This document shows, in pieces, positions 49,655 through 61,789 of a stretch of 64,000 bases of DNA; within the stretch, counting starts at the first letter, position 1, and every line of letters starts with the position of its first letter. Under the pieces are notes generated by a model. The model had not been told where the DNA came from. It saw only the letters and a program-made list of their open reading frames with translations, and did no database searches. The DNA is from Perognathus longimembris pacificus (Eukaryota > Chordata > Mammalia > Rodentia > Heteromyidae), in contig NC_063168.1 in assembly GCF_023159225.1 (NCBI RefSeq), positions 56,089,398 to 56,153,397 of the forward strand, written 5' to 3'. The translations under genes were made by a program, and so were the position numbers.

Positions 49655-49900
49655 TTTCTTTTTTTTTTTTCCTGTCTGTCCTGGGGCTTGAACTCAGGGC
49701 CTGAGTGCTATCCCTGAGCTTTTGTACTCAAAGCCAGTGCTCTACCACTTTGAACCACAGCACCACTTCTGGTTTTCTGGTAGTTAATTGAGATAAGGGT
49801 CTCATGGACTTTCCCCCCAGGGCTGGCTTTGAACCATGACTCTCAGATCTCAGCCTCCTGAGTAGCTAGGATTACAAATGAGAGCCACCAGCACCCAGCA
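49655..49900 (-). mobile_element. Composite SINE
   Basis: 'ggggcttgaactcagggcct', 'ctctaccactttgaaccaca', 'agtagctaggattacaaatg'. Confidence 0.9.
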
Positions 49901-50649
49901 TCCCTAAAGTTTCTTTAGAACACAACTGTGCGTTTTTGAGCCTCCAACCCTGAAATGTATCTGCTTATCATTTTCTGCCATCTTAGATTTCCAGCCTGGT
50001 CTTTTAACTTCAAATTGGTTTCTTCTCTGAGCTTATTCTTTCACTGAAAATTTTTTTGGATTATTGAACAAAATCATTCTGTTCAAATTAGCAAGGCCTT
50101 AATGGGATTTCAAGATATGCTTCCAGAATTTTAATATTGCATGGAAATATTTTCTTGCATAAAAATATACTGAGTTCTTCTCCCAGTTATGCCCTTCTCT
50201 GCTTAATAAGCAATTTCTGTGATTGACACCATAGTAGATAGTTGATTCTTAGGAGATATTGTGGCGGGGGAGGGGGGGAGTTACACATGAACCAAAGGTG
50301 ATTAAGGGAATCCTGAAAAAAGTATGAAAGAGATGAAAAGCAAGCTCCTGGGATTGAGCTGGTCCATGCAGCACAGGGGAGTGGTACTGAGTGGAGTCAC
50401 AATGGAAAATTCTGCAGGCAGAGAAAGCCTACAGTGATAAAGCAGAGATTCTCACGTGATGGCGAACGTTGCCCACCCCTTTCTAGGCAGGGAGAACTAG
50501 GACAATGTTCTGAACAAAACACAAAGCTGTGAAAGTCTAGGCAGTGATTCAAGGGAGCCGTTCCCTGGGGGGCTGTGAGGCCGAATGGCTCATTTCCCTC
50601 TCTTGAGTGAGTTCTCTGAGTTCAGCTTCCTAGTGAAGACACAGTACTC

Positions 50650-50830
50650 TACAGCCACACCGCTGGCACTGAATTCACCACTTCCAGGCTGTGTGGCCTT
50701 GGCCATGTTATCCAATCTGTTGTGTATCTTTATCTAAATAATAGTGTGTAGGTGGTAGACTTGTTATAGGAATTCAATGAGTTGATAACAGATACTGTGT
50801 TTATTAATGAATGTCAGCTAGTATTACCAT
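50650..50830 (+). mobile_element. MIR
   Basis: 'gtgtggccttggccatgtta' and 'ggaattcaatgagttgataa' are MIR-like. Confidence 0.6.
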
Positions 50831-51099
50831 TTTCCTAAAAAAATGTCTAAATGGCATTTTCCCAGGAGAGAAAATGTTTCCTATTTATATCTGAAATTGA
50901 TAGTCACATATAATATATACTTATTATATAATAGATATTAATAAAATATGAACTACATACACTCATTTAACATGGAAAATGAGTGAGGGATGAGAAGGAA
51001 AGGGCAGCCTAGACTGGAAACTTGAGTCATAAACTGAGAACTGGTTCAAATGCCTTTTTGTCCTTCCCTGTGATTTAGACACATTTTTGTTGTTGTTTC

Positions 51100-51402
51100 A
51101 TTGGTAGGACTAGGGCTTGAACTAAGATACTTGTGCTCTGAAGGCAGTATAGTTGTTGGGCCACACCCCCTCAGCCCTTTTTGCACTAGTTCTTTTTTTC
51201 ACATTTATGGATGCAATCCTACTGTTCACCTTTCCTATGTAGCTGGGATGACAGGATACTAACATGTCATGTTGCTTACTGATTAAGATGGGGTTTCAAC
51301 AACTCTCTCTCCCCATTCCCATCCTCTGAGCTGACCCCAAACTGTGATCCTCCCAATTTCTACCTCTTGAGTAGAGAGGTGTGAGCCATTTCATCCAGCC
51401 TA
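51100..51402 (-). mobile_element. Degraded composite SINE
   Basis: 'actagggcttgaactaagat', 'tagctgggatgacaggatac', then 'ccccaaactgtgatcctccc'. It appears interrupted or rearranged. Confidence 0.5.
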
Positions 51403-52251
51403 CATTTTCTTAAATAAAATTTCTATCACCTCTTACTCTGCAGTATGCATTACTTTTCTAAGTTAAAACGAGTTGTCTCTAGACATAAAATCCAACCCAC
51501 TCAACTCTATTTTCATTGGTAAGTTTCAATCTCATTTTTGAACACATACAAATAAATATTCGAAGGAGAAGACAGACGTATATATGAAAGGAGGATGAAA
51601 GCCAAGAGATTTTAATAGATGCCTAATGAAATGTCAGTAAAAACTCTTGTGCACCAGTGAGTCTCAAATAAGATCCAAGTCTGGATTTGGCACTCATTAT
51701 TTGTGGAAAGGGAAGCAAATGCGTACTGCATCATTAAAATCCCTGAAACAATTTTGGGGAGTGCACATTAAGCACAAACATTTCTACTAGAAATTCTATT
51801 AATGGAGACAGAAGTCACAATAAAAGTATTGGAAAGTTGAAGTAGTAAGTGAAACTGAGCTGAGCACTGAAATTAGAATGAGAACCTCACCAGCAGCTTC
51901 TGTGGTAATTTGTGGGGATTTTACAAGTCTGTAGGTTCCCACAATTTTAGACCCAGGCCAATCTTTATGACACCACAATATCTCATTTCCAGTGGCTTCT
52001 CTTGATTCCAATTTCTAGCCCAGGAAACAGAGCATGTATTTATTTAATTTTCTTGGCACTCTTTAAGAATTAATCACACAAAACCTGAAAGTATCTGCTA
52101 CTAAATGGAACACTCACTATTTATAGTGCTATTGTTAAAATGGAAAAATACAAATAAAGATGTTAAAGCCTCTCACTAACTTATTGCTATATACTTTTGC
52201 AGACAGAGAAAGAGAGAGAGACCAAAAGCTACCAAAATAACATTAATGGTT

Positions 52252-52475
52252 GACACTGAGTACCAGTGGCTCATGCCTATAATCCTAACTGCTTAGGGGG
52301 CTGAGATCTGAAGATCCAGGATTCAAGCCAGTTCATGAAAATACTATCTCTAAGTTAGCAACAAGCTGGAAGTAGAGCCAGTTCAATTGGTAGAGCGCTA
52401 GTCTTCAGTAGAAAAGTCAAGCAAGAGTGCAATACCCTGGGTTCAAGCCCCAGTATTAGCACACACACAAAAGTA
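52252..52475 (+). mobile_element. Composite SINE
   Basis: 'cctataatcctaactgctta', 'ggtagagcgctagtcttcag', 'gggttcaagccccagtatta'. Confidence 0.85.
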
Positions 52476-53275
52476 TTGAGATAACTTTTTTTTTTTAAGT
52501 TACCTACTCGTGCTTAGAAACCAATGTTTTCCGATCCTACACACTCTGGTGAGTATCAATTGTCACTGCCTACACTTCCTGTCTGTATTGCTGTAATTTA
52601 TTGTCTGCCCACTAGTTGCTCCTTACTTCTCCATGTTGGGCTCATGAAAACCGCAGCTGCTTGTCACTGTGGACACCCCAGGGTTAGGTCAAGCACAATT
52701 GCTGATTATACAAATTAAGCTGATATTTTCCCTTGATTGTTGTTTATTGCTTTAAAAAGAGAAACTAGAAACCACAAAAGGGTTTTTTACTGGCCAGTGC
52801 AGTTGCAGGATTGATCTCCAAACACCTGGCTTCCATCCTTTTGCTCATTCAAGTCTTCAGAGAGTACTTCTGGTCAACGAAATGGAAGCCCTATATCTCA
52901 TAGAGAATGAAGTGAGCGTATATTAGGAGACATAGAGAAAACTTCCACTTTTCAAGAGATCTTTTGATTTCATTGGTAAGTTAAAGGCCACAATGAGAGT
53001 TAGTCTTGGCCAAGTTTGAAAAGTGAAACTACCTCAATAGTGTAATTCCACAGGTTTTCTGGGACATAAAAATACATGTGGCCTAGGACTGACATTGAAG
53101 TAATGCAGCTGTGTAAGAAAGTGTGAGTTTCTGACATGAGGGTCTTACATGTGTTTAACTTACACTGCACCACTGAGCTATGTGTATTTCTAGTCCTTCA
53201 ACCTGACTTTTCACATTTAAAATAACCAGCAAGATTTAACCTGTGAAAGCTTTACATAATGGAGACTATTGGTTT

Positions 53276-53512
53276 ATTTATTTTCCTTATAGTGATGAGA
53301 TTCAAACTGAGGGCCTTGCACATACAAGGCAAGTATTCTACCACTGAGCTATGCTATATCCTAGCTGTTGGTTTTTTGAGACAAGGTCTCACTCTAGTTC
53401 AGGCTAGTCTGGAGCTCAAAATGTAGCTCTGAAAGGCCTTGAACTCTCCATCCTCCTGCTTCTATTTTCTGATTTCTGGGATTACAGGCAAGTGCCACTA
53501 CACCCAGCTTTC
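53276..53512 (-). mobile_element. Dimeric ID/B1-like SINE, reverse
   Basis: ID part 'gcaagtattctaccactgag', then B1 part 'gagacaaggtctcactctag' and 'gattacaggcaagtgccact'. Distinct from the Geo composites because it lacks the Geo tail. Confidence 0.75.
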
Positions 53513-53668
53513 TAAGTCCAATCGTGTTCTCCATCAGACTACCTGAGATACTTCAACTCTTACTTTATTCCCATTTCTGTTTCATTTTATCTGTCTTTTA
53601 CTGTTGATCATATCTTACATTGCTATTCCTGTTTTGGAGAAAATTATAGGATACATCTAGATACAACT

Positions 53669-53670
<2 letters not shown>

Positions 53671-53716
<46 letters not shown>
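53671..53716 (+). repeat. (GT)23 microsatellite
   Basis: Uninterrupted GT run at the tail side of the reverse composite SINE that follows. Confidence 0.97.
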
Positions 53717-53718
<2 letters not shown>

Positions 53719-53720
53719 CC

Positions 53721-53957
53721 CCATGTGTGCTAGGACTGAGGCTTGAACTCAGGATCTGGACACTCTCACTTCCCTTTATCTCTCAAGGAAGGTACTCTAC
53801 CACTTGAGCCACACCTCCACTTCCAGCTTTTTGCTAGTTAATTGAAGATAAGAATTTCAGGGACTTTCCTGCATAGGCTGGCTTTGAAGTCTGATCCTCA
53901 GAGTTCAACCTCTTGGATAGCTAGTATTACAGGCATAAGCCACTGGCACTGACTTTC
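53721..53957 (-). mobile_element. Composite SINE
   Basis: 'ctctaccacttgagccacac', 'gttaattgaagataagaatt', 'tagctagtattacaggcata'. Confidence 0.88.
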
Positions 53958-53959
53958 CT

Positions 53960-55965
53960 CTTGAGAAATAAATGAAAGCTTAATTTTTCTTAGGAAGAAT
54001 CTGAATTCTTCACAAGCAACTGCTGAGCCCTTGTTGATGATATCCTCCTGATGAGTTCCTTAGGAATAAAGTGTGGTCTTCAATTCATTGTAAATAAAAC
54101 AGAAGATCAATGGACACATATAGATAAAGATAAATGGAGAGATATGTTTGAAAGCAAATATAGTAACTGGGAGAATGGCTCAACTGGTAGAGCATTACTC
54201 CAGTGAGGACGTCAGTACTGGAAACAGGTAAATAAAGTGAATTGCCCATTGTTATATTGTAGTATTTGAATGTTTACTGTCCAGTTATTTCAGCTTTTTT
54301 TTTTTGCTTGCACATTTTCATTCTAGATTGGGAAGGAAATTCTTTTCATTGTTTTAAATTCATCTCTTTCAAATTTCTAATGGTTTGAGTTTTGGTGAAT
54401 CAATCAGGTCCATTAGCCTTTATGCTTTAATAACTATCAATCATGTGTAAATTCGATAGCTCTCAGTTTTCAGACTCCCCTATTAGTTCCTAGTAAATGT
54501 TTTAGATGCTATTCTTTGTGTGTTGTCCAAACTTAATTACTGGCTTACTTTAGGTGGAACAATCCATATGTACTCCAAATCCTGACCTCAGCCTCCTGAC
54601 TAGCTAGGTTTACAGAATAAACCATGGTACCCAGACTGAAATTTATTTCTCTCTTCCTTAAGAGAGCCAATAAGAATATCTAGCTCAGATAAAAGTAAAC
54701 ACTATTGTATTACCTTTCCCAGGAACAACGCAATTGAAATGCCTACTACCAAAGCAAGACAGTCAGAGGCAGATTCATCTCAAAATCCAGAGTGATTAGA
54801 AAGAGTAATGGGCTACAGAGAAACACTCGACATCACCCTTCAGCTTTGGCACTGTTCTGGCCATTAAAAAAAAAAATGATGATGATGATGATTTCTAAAG
54901 CATCCTGTCAATGCATATGGTTTTGGATGCCAGGCATTCCGTGCATAAATAAAATACTTTCTACTTTGGAAAAAAACAGAAGTGAAAGTTGAGCAGATTC
55001 CAATTAAGTCAAATGGAACTCATGACAGGAGTTTTCCTGAGCCAAATATGGAGATACACTCAGTTCCTCCATCTGAAATTGTTTAAGACTCTTTAGAAGT
55101 TCAAGAGTGGCAGAAATAGAAGTGAACTTGAGATTTCAGAGGATTCATTCCCAATGGTCCCAGAGTAAGTTGTTCCAAGGTGGCCAGGGAAGGACACGGG
55201 TCCCAGAGTCCAAATCCTTCTGGGCCATAGATCTGCACATGTCAATTCCTCCATCCTACCTTCCAAAAGCTCGCTTCTGCAGAAGATTCCAAGGAAAGTT
55301 GCTTCAGAGCATTTTGAATTGTTGGGTGGAGGGGAAAATATTTCACTTTGCCCAAACCAAACAGGCATTCATTGGAGTTGGATTCCATCACAGATTGTAG
55401 TCTTTCTGCCTGGTTCTTTAGATCTTCATTTTGGCCAATTTATGAATCACTTCAATCTCTACCATGGAACAAATGTCTCATAAGGAAAAGAGACCCTTAA
55501 GATCAGGTAGACACTCTTCAATGTAGTTGCTTGTCTGTGACTTTTGAAACAATTGAACAATGGGAGAGCAGTGATTATATGAAATTCTAGGATTCTAAAT
55601 GCATTTTTTTTGTTTTTCCCATGTCATTTTCACCTTATTGTTAGCTCTTTGTCAAAGATTGTACCAGGATCACCTTAAAAGTTGAATTTTTGGGTGTATT
55701 CACAATACTAAGGCAAATCAATGATACAATGATCTGTATGAGAATCTTATATTATTTGATGGAGTAAGATTGGTTCAATTTGAATCAATGCTAAATTAAG
55801 TGAAAAGATGGCACAGTATTGCAAAAGGAAGAAATGTTTAGAAAAATAAAATTATGAATCTGATGGAATACAAACTTAAGTGATGAAGGGTTATTTGCAG
55901 TTACTCAACTCATGTATATGCTAAGGGAAATCTACACTTAGCCAAGGGTTGTCAAGATTTACATT
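53960..55965. other. Mostly unassigned stretch
   Basis: Small SINE pieces at 54171-54225 (ID/Geo-like) and 54578-54637 (7SL head complement), and an (ATG)5 tract at 54870. Facing open frames at 55093-55400 on both strands show no recognisable protein. Confidence 0.5.
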
Positions 55966-55969
55966 ACCT

Positions 55970-56083
55970 GAGCTGGGTGAGGTGATTTACTCTTGTAATC
56001 TCAGCTCTAGGGAGGCTGAGACAGGAGGATCACCAGTTCCAGGCCAGCCTGAGCTACAGAGTAAGACCCTATCTCAAAACATA
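55970..56083 (+). mobile_element. B1-like SINE
   Basis: 'cttgtaatctcagctctagg', 'gaggctgagacaggaggatc' and 'aagaccctatctcaaaacat'; well preserved 7SL monomer. Confidence 0.85.
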
Positions 56084-56296
56084 ATATTTGTACTGCTTCA
56101 AATTCTATAACCTAGGAAGGCATAGTTAAAACCTATCATTTCATTTTCTTTCTTTTCATTTTCAAATTTTATTTACCTTTTGCCCTTAAAAAGTACAGAT
56201 TTTTTTTTAATTGTTACTATTGTTGGGAAGGAAAACCATTCTTGGAGTCAATTCATGAATCAGACGGTTTCAGAATTATTTTTAATTCAAACAAGC

Positions 56297-56550
56297 CCAT
56301 AGGGTCAAGCATATAACTATAATCCTAACTACCAGCATGGAGGATTGCAATTCAAGTCCAGCCCAGATGATATGTTAGTGAGACCCCCCCCCCCACCATC
56401 TCAACCAATAAGCTGGGCATGGCGGGTCATGTCTATGGTCGCAGGTATATGAGAGGTATAGATAGAGGCTCTTGGTCTGACACCAGCCCTATACAACTTG
56501 TGCTTGCCTAACAAGCATAACACCCTGAATTCAACCCCTATTATCACCAA
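56297..56550 (+). mobile_element. Two degraded 7SL/ID-like SINE pieces
   Basis: 'ctataatcctaactaccagc' (to a C-run at 56385), then 'ataagctgggcatggcgggt' and an ID-like 'cctgaattcaacccctatta'. Confidence 0.55.
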
Positions 56551-56559
56551 AAGAAAAGA

Positions 56560-57430
56560 AAAAAATATCCTAATGCCTCTTGTGGTCACAGAGCTTCTCA
56601 CTTACTTTCCCCCTGGCTGTTAAAATAGGCAGTTTGCATTTAATGTCTTCTGACAGCATTTGCTGTTGTTTTAATGACCTGCCAACACACTGCCTTTCCA
56701 TAGCAGAAATGAACTGATAGTAAAGAGTCTGCCGTGCTAGCAAGCCAGTGAGTGAAGGCTCTCTCCTCTTGATTGGGACTGACACTGGGCGGAGGGAAGC
56801 CACAGCAGGGTGTATTCTTCCCCTCTGGGATGGGCTAAAACCAGGCAGAACTTCCAGGAATGCTCATCTTTAGGGGGCAGAGGGACAGTCTATACAAGAC
56901 CAATGACAGATCAACCAGAACCCCTCAACACTGAATGCCACCCGACAGCACAGTTAACTGAACTCTGACCCAACTACTCTGACCTGGGTGGAGAGTGGCC
57001 ACTAATTTCCTCTAACAATGAGATCCTAAGCAAATATGTATCTGCGATCATGCTAATGGAAGGCCTGAAGCCAGTGAGTTGCCCATTGGCTTCAGCAACC
57101 TCACCATCAGATCAGCCACCCACTTACCCTGGTCCTATCTGACTATTACAAGACAAATTACAACCTCTCTTTAAAGGTAATTCCATTGACTGCATGTAAG
57201 AAACAGCTGAAGTGGGTCTTTGTCTAAGATGACAGCATAAATGGAGGGAAAAAAGGCCTGTGGCCTGTCAGCACCCCTGCACTACGCTGGGACGGGGATC
57301 CTAGCTCCTCCTGCGATGGGGAGATAGGGAGTGGAAAGGCCATGCTGCACATGTGCTATGAGTCTACTCATATTGTAATCAGCCCTGTGATTCATGGGCG
57401 TGTAAATTTAAACATGTCTGTGAGTTCTAG
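56560..57430. other. Unassigned stretch
   Basis: Non-repetitive, moderately GC-rich at 57250-57340; no gene or repeat supported. Confidence 0.45.
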
Positions 57431-57432
57431 AG

Positions 57433-57433
<1 letters not shown>

Positions 57434-57464
<31 letters not shown>
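57434..57464 (+). repeat. (GT)15 microsatellite
   Basis: Uninterrupted GT run. Confidence 0.95.
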
Positions 57465-57466
<2 letters not shown>

Positions 57467-57507
57467 TCACAGAGTCTCAGTTCCTCCATCTACAAAACTA
57501 GGATAAT

Positions 57508-57745
57508 AGGACAGGCACCTGTGGCTCATACCTATCATCCTAGCTACTCAGGAGACTGAGACCTAAGATCATGGTTTGAAGCCAGCCCAGAGGAAAAATG
57601 TCTGAGATTCTTATCTCCAATTAACTACCCAAAAGCTAGAAATGGAGCTGTGGCTCAAGTGACAGAGTGCTGGCCTTGAGCATAAGAGCTCAAGACAGTG
57701 CCCAAGAGCTGAGTTTGAGCCCCAGGAAAATAACAACAACAACAA
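57508..57745 (+). mobile_element. Composite SINE
   Basis: 'cctatcatcctagctactca', 'cttatctccaattaactacc', 'agctgtggctcaagtgacag', AAC-repeat tail. Confidence 0.9.
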
Positions 57746-57867
57746 CAACAATAATAATACTGGTATACTAAATACAAATGCTTTCCCTGCTTTCAAGGAG
57801 GTGACATATGATAAACCTATCATAAGTTGAAAATATTGTTGGTTGGTAGTTTAGTCAACACATTTGT

Positions 57868-58312
57868 TGTTGCTTCATGCTGGTACTGGGGCTTGAATGC
57901 AGGGTCTCGTGCTCCTGCTTAGCTTTTTTTTTTTTCACAAGCCACACCTCTATTTCTGTTTTTTTGCTAGTTAATTGGAGATAAGAATCCTTTAGATTTG
58001 TCTGCCTCTGCTGGCTCCAATCCAAAATTCTCAGATCTCCTCCTGCTGAGTAGTTAGGATGATAAAAATGAGCCACTGTTGGGCTGGGAATATGGCCTAG
58101 TGGCAAGAGCGCTTGCCTCGTATACTTGAAGCCCTGGGTTCGATTCCTCAGCACCACATATATGGGCAACGGCCAGAAGTGGCGCTGTGGCTCCAGTGGC
58201 AGAGTGCTAGCCTTGAGCAAAAGGAAGCCAGGGACAGTGCTCAGGCCCTGAGTCCAAGCACCAGGACTGGCAAAAAAAAAAAAAAAAAATGAGCCACTGT
58301 TGCCTGGCAGTC
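57868..58312 (-). mobile_element. Composite SINE split by a younger IDL-Geo
   Basis: Complement of Geo tail and 7SL head (57868-58080), interrupted at 'gagccactgtt' and resumed at 58290 with 'gagccactgttgcctggcag'. Confidence 0.85.
58082..58289 (+). mobile_element. IDL-Geo SINE inserted in the composite SINE
   Basis: Full dimer with older markers (gaatatggcc, ccctgggttcgattcctc). Its target-site duplication aaatgagccactgtt is copied from the host SINE. Confidence 0.94.
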
Positions 58313-58942
58313 AACACACTCAGCCTAGTGAACATCTTAACACCAGATGCTCTGCAGACTATGCTAAGGTTTTCCCCTGGTGGCAGACCAGGAGCTGTGC
58401 CCACCCTGCTGTTGCCCTGAACTTCCAGAAGCTTTCCCTATAGCATGCTATTAGCTCAGGACAAGACCAAAACTCAAAAAGCCAAGGACAGTTTCTACAA
58501 GACAGAGAGCCTGCCGCTTTCGGAGCTGTGGGAAGCTGGGAGTTAAAAAGAATCACCTAAAGCAGGTATGGTGAGGGTTCTGTGTAGGTGGCTGCATGGG
58601 TACATACCATTTAGCATAGTAAAAACATGATGAATGTATAATCATAGCACTGTTTCCTGGCTATGCATTGTGGCCCCTGATAAACTTACTACAATGTCCT
58701 CAGCTTCCAAAGGAAGGCATTAAACCAAACATTCTGTAATTCCTAGCTAGGACTAAATATTCTTCACTCGATGACAATATGATCTCCTTGTTGGGGGGGG
58801 GAGTATTATTCTTATTACTTTGCTAGCTGTATTTTTAAAAAGTCAAGGCTGCTCAAAATCTGTGAGCTCTCAAAAATTCAGTGGTTGGGTAACTTCAAAG
58901 GACATTCCATTTAAGCATTCCCTTTTGCTGGCTGTGTGTGTG

Positions 58943-59018
58943 TGTTTCTGGGGATCAACTCCCAGGATCTTGAGCATACTAGGCAAGTCCTCTCATCACC
59001 GAGATGTACCCACAGCCC
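58943..59018 (-). mobile_element. ID-like SINE, reverse
   Basis: 'gggatcaactcccaggatct' and 'gcatactaggcaagtcctct'. Confidence 0.65.
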
Positions 59019-59214
59019 TGTATTTATAGAGTTATAAATTTATTATCATTACCAAAGAATAGCCCTTAGTTTAGATTCAATTAGGCCTTGCCTTTCATTG
59101 TGGGAGGATCTATTATTCTGGAGACACGATTTCTCTGGAAAGTTCTTTTCCACTATTAACTTGTGGAAAAAGTGAAATCATACCAGAAACCAACCCTCTG
59201 AAGAATGGCCCAGC

Positions 59215-59280
59215 AGGGTAGCCACCCCCTCTCCCCTCTTCCCCTCCTCCCACCCCTCTACCCTCCTCTACTCCCCTGCA
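59215..59280 (-). repeat. Polypyrimidine/polypurine tract
   Basis: About 60 bases of C and T with short CCCC and CCC runs; G-rich on the minus strand, with several GGGG and GGG blocks. Confidence 0.7.
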
Positions 59281-60608
59281 ATGAGACTGGGAAGTCACAG
59301 GATGCAGGGGTCCTGGCTTCACAGATGGACCTCACACAAATAGCACAAAGAGGAACCATCACACTTGTGACTATTATTTTTTTTCTCATTGAACACTCTA
59401 GATTTTCTTCTCCATTTTAAGGGGAAGGGGAAGGGGCAGAAAAACTTCTGATGCCAGATGAGCCATTCTTTCCCGTAAGGCATTCAAAGAGGATTCCATC
59501 AAAAATCTTTGGCTAATGAGCCGCACAAGTCTTGAGCAGAAAAGGCTAAGGGGCAGCACTTTGAGATCCCCAGTATTTCCATCACACACGAGTAAACGAG
59601 CAAACAAGCAACTGTATTGAGGAAACTGAAGAAGAACCAGTTGCTCCTCAGCCATGTTTACTCCAATCTCTGCAAACAAGGAGGGGTGAAGAGAGTGGAG
59701 AGAGAACAGGACAGTGGTAGAAATGGCAAAGTAATCCTATAACTCAACTCCCTTTAAAACAATCCATCAATCACTCCAGGACACTGCACCTTTCAGAGTG
59801 TCACACACTTATCACAAGCAGAACACTGGCTTGTATGCCCTGACATGGAAATCACTACTCTCTGCTCCCCTTTCCATGTCCAAGTTGTCCTGGAAAGGAA
59901 CCTCCCATCTCCCAGAAGCCTCTGGGGCTGAGGGTCCCCCAGCCACTCTGTGCTCTGCCCCTCTCTCTTTCCCCTTTCTTTTTTCTGTACAGCATTCTGT
60001 CTGGTAACCATCACAGAAGCACTAAAGTCCCTGAAACAACAACTTGGTCCCAGCACTTTGCAAGCTACTTAGAGCTGTAAACTTGGGAAAGAATGGTTCC
60101 CTCGGGTCTTTGCCCTGCCCCTCCCCAGCTGATAAGCCACTCAGGCAATATTTTTATAATTCATGCCACCAACAAAGATGAAAAGACCTTAAGCATCATA
60201 AATACACTGAAAGAAGGAAGTCCAGGGTCAACTGAGAATTTCAGCTGTAACGCAACACAGGAGAACCAGCCTGCTGGGAAAAGAGCATAACATATCACTT
60301 TTACTGAGCTGGAAAGCATGCATGAAATGCTCTTCAGAATGGACGAAGGGCAGTCAGCTCAGCTGTGCAATAACTTCACAAGTGATTTTTTAAAAAGATC
60401 TTTGTCTTCAGGTTTCCATGGTAACCTTGATCAACATCAAGTCTAGTTATCAGCTCTGGTCCAGTGGTTCACTACTCGATAACCCGACTCTTGGCTCTGA
60501 ACCTAAATTTTTAAGAATCATAAAAGTCCTAGACACGTAGAAATACACTTCTTTTGTGGACAGGAATCTAGCCCTCCACCCTAAAGGAAAGTTAGGGGTG
60601 GCTTGCCA

Positions 60609-60653
<45 letters not shown>
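60609..60653 (+). repeat. (AC)22 microsatellite
   Basis: Uninterrupted AC run just downstream of the candidate first-exon donor. Confidence 0.97.
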
Positions 60654-60654
<1 letters not shown>

Positions 60655-60674
60655 CCAAGTCTCCAGTTACTTAC

Positions 60675-60830
60675 TGGGGTGGTTTTGTCGCAGATCCCTC
60701 TCGCCAACACACAGCCTGTCCAGCTGCCAAGTGCAAAAGCATGCTGCCAGCAGCCGTTTCCTTCAAGCCAGGGCTCGGTGTCTTAACCAGTCACATGTGC
60801 CCACTGATAAATACCACACTGTGCCAGGAG
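60675..60830 (-). promoter_or_regulatory. Candidate RASGRP3 promoter and first exon
   Basis: On the minus strand a TATA-like tatttatc (60813-60806) precedes about 130 bases of non-repetitive sequence. That sequence ends at a near-consensus donor, CCA|gtaagtaac, with gt at 60674-60673. The neighbourhood is richer in CpG than the rest of the window but is not a CpG island. Upstream (60850-61140) is non-repetitive sequence containing E-box, GATA and RBPJ-like words, none individually significant. Orientation and position fit a 5' exon of RASGRP3. It is inference only, and the transcription start is not visible. Confidence 0.28.
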
Positions 60831-61661
60831 GTCAGGAACTGAAGATCCTTATTTGCCTCACTCAAACCTCACAACCCAGGGGGTTGGCTCGGCCCATCTC
60901 ATTAGCATGCTGAGCGGTACATTCCACAATTTGTTTTCTTTTAGTGACAGACGCCTGCCCAACAGCTGATAAGTCACAGGGGAAAGCAGGTCACTGCCTG
61001 TGGAAAGGTAATCTTGGGGGTGGGGGTGGGCTGGGAGGAGGGCAGGAGGGCAGTCCCTCCCCACTCCAGTCTCACTCAAGTTTTTACTAGGGCTCTTCAA
61101 CAGCGAGGAAAGGAGGAAAGGGAGCCAGAGATGCATGCAGCAAGCAGGTAGAAACTACTGAGCTTTATTCTCTTGGATTTCAGGCTTCCATTTGCTAGGA
61201 GACACTCCTCACTAAGCAGGCTGTCCCGGGAAGGCAGACTTTCACCAACTATCTGTGACTGCTCTGGTTTGATTTCAAAAGCCAGTGCTTCAGGAGCCAG
61301 AAATGCTGAGGGGCAGATATTTGAGGAATGAGGTCAAGAAGTGCTTTATCTAAAGAGACAAGGGAAAGGATTTCAGGAAGCCTAAGACTGCAAACACTCC
61401 TCCACAATTATTGCACCGGTGTCAACATCTTAGGATACGATGAGCAGTAGAGATGAGCAGCCAAGGCTAGTGGAAACGTTAACAAGTGGATCTCTACTTC
61501 CTTTGGTGGGCTGGGAAGTTGGACCAAACTGCCATTTGGGGGCGGGGGGCTGCTCATCAAGGTGGCAAGCCATCCTGGATGTTGTGTGGGGTTCATGCTA
61601 GTCTTCTGAGCTGGTCTTCCCACACATCAGTTGACTTCCTCTACTGAAAGAAAAATCTCTT

Positions 61662-61787
61662 AGGCTAATGGAGCGGTGGTTCGAGCGGCAGAGCACTAGC
61701 CTTGAGTGAAAGAGCTAAGGTGCTCTGGCCCTGAGTTCAAGCTTTAAGACTAGCAAGCGCGCGCGCGCGCACACACACACACACACA
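61662..61787 (+). mobile_element. Geo-like SINE tail ending in (GC)n(AC)n
   Basis: 'gagcggtggttcgagcggca', 'tggccctgagttcaagcttt'; the tail has become (GC)7(AC)9 at 61757-61787. Confidence 0.8.
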
Positions 61788-61789
61788 AA

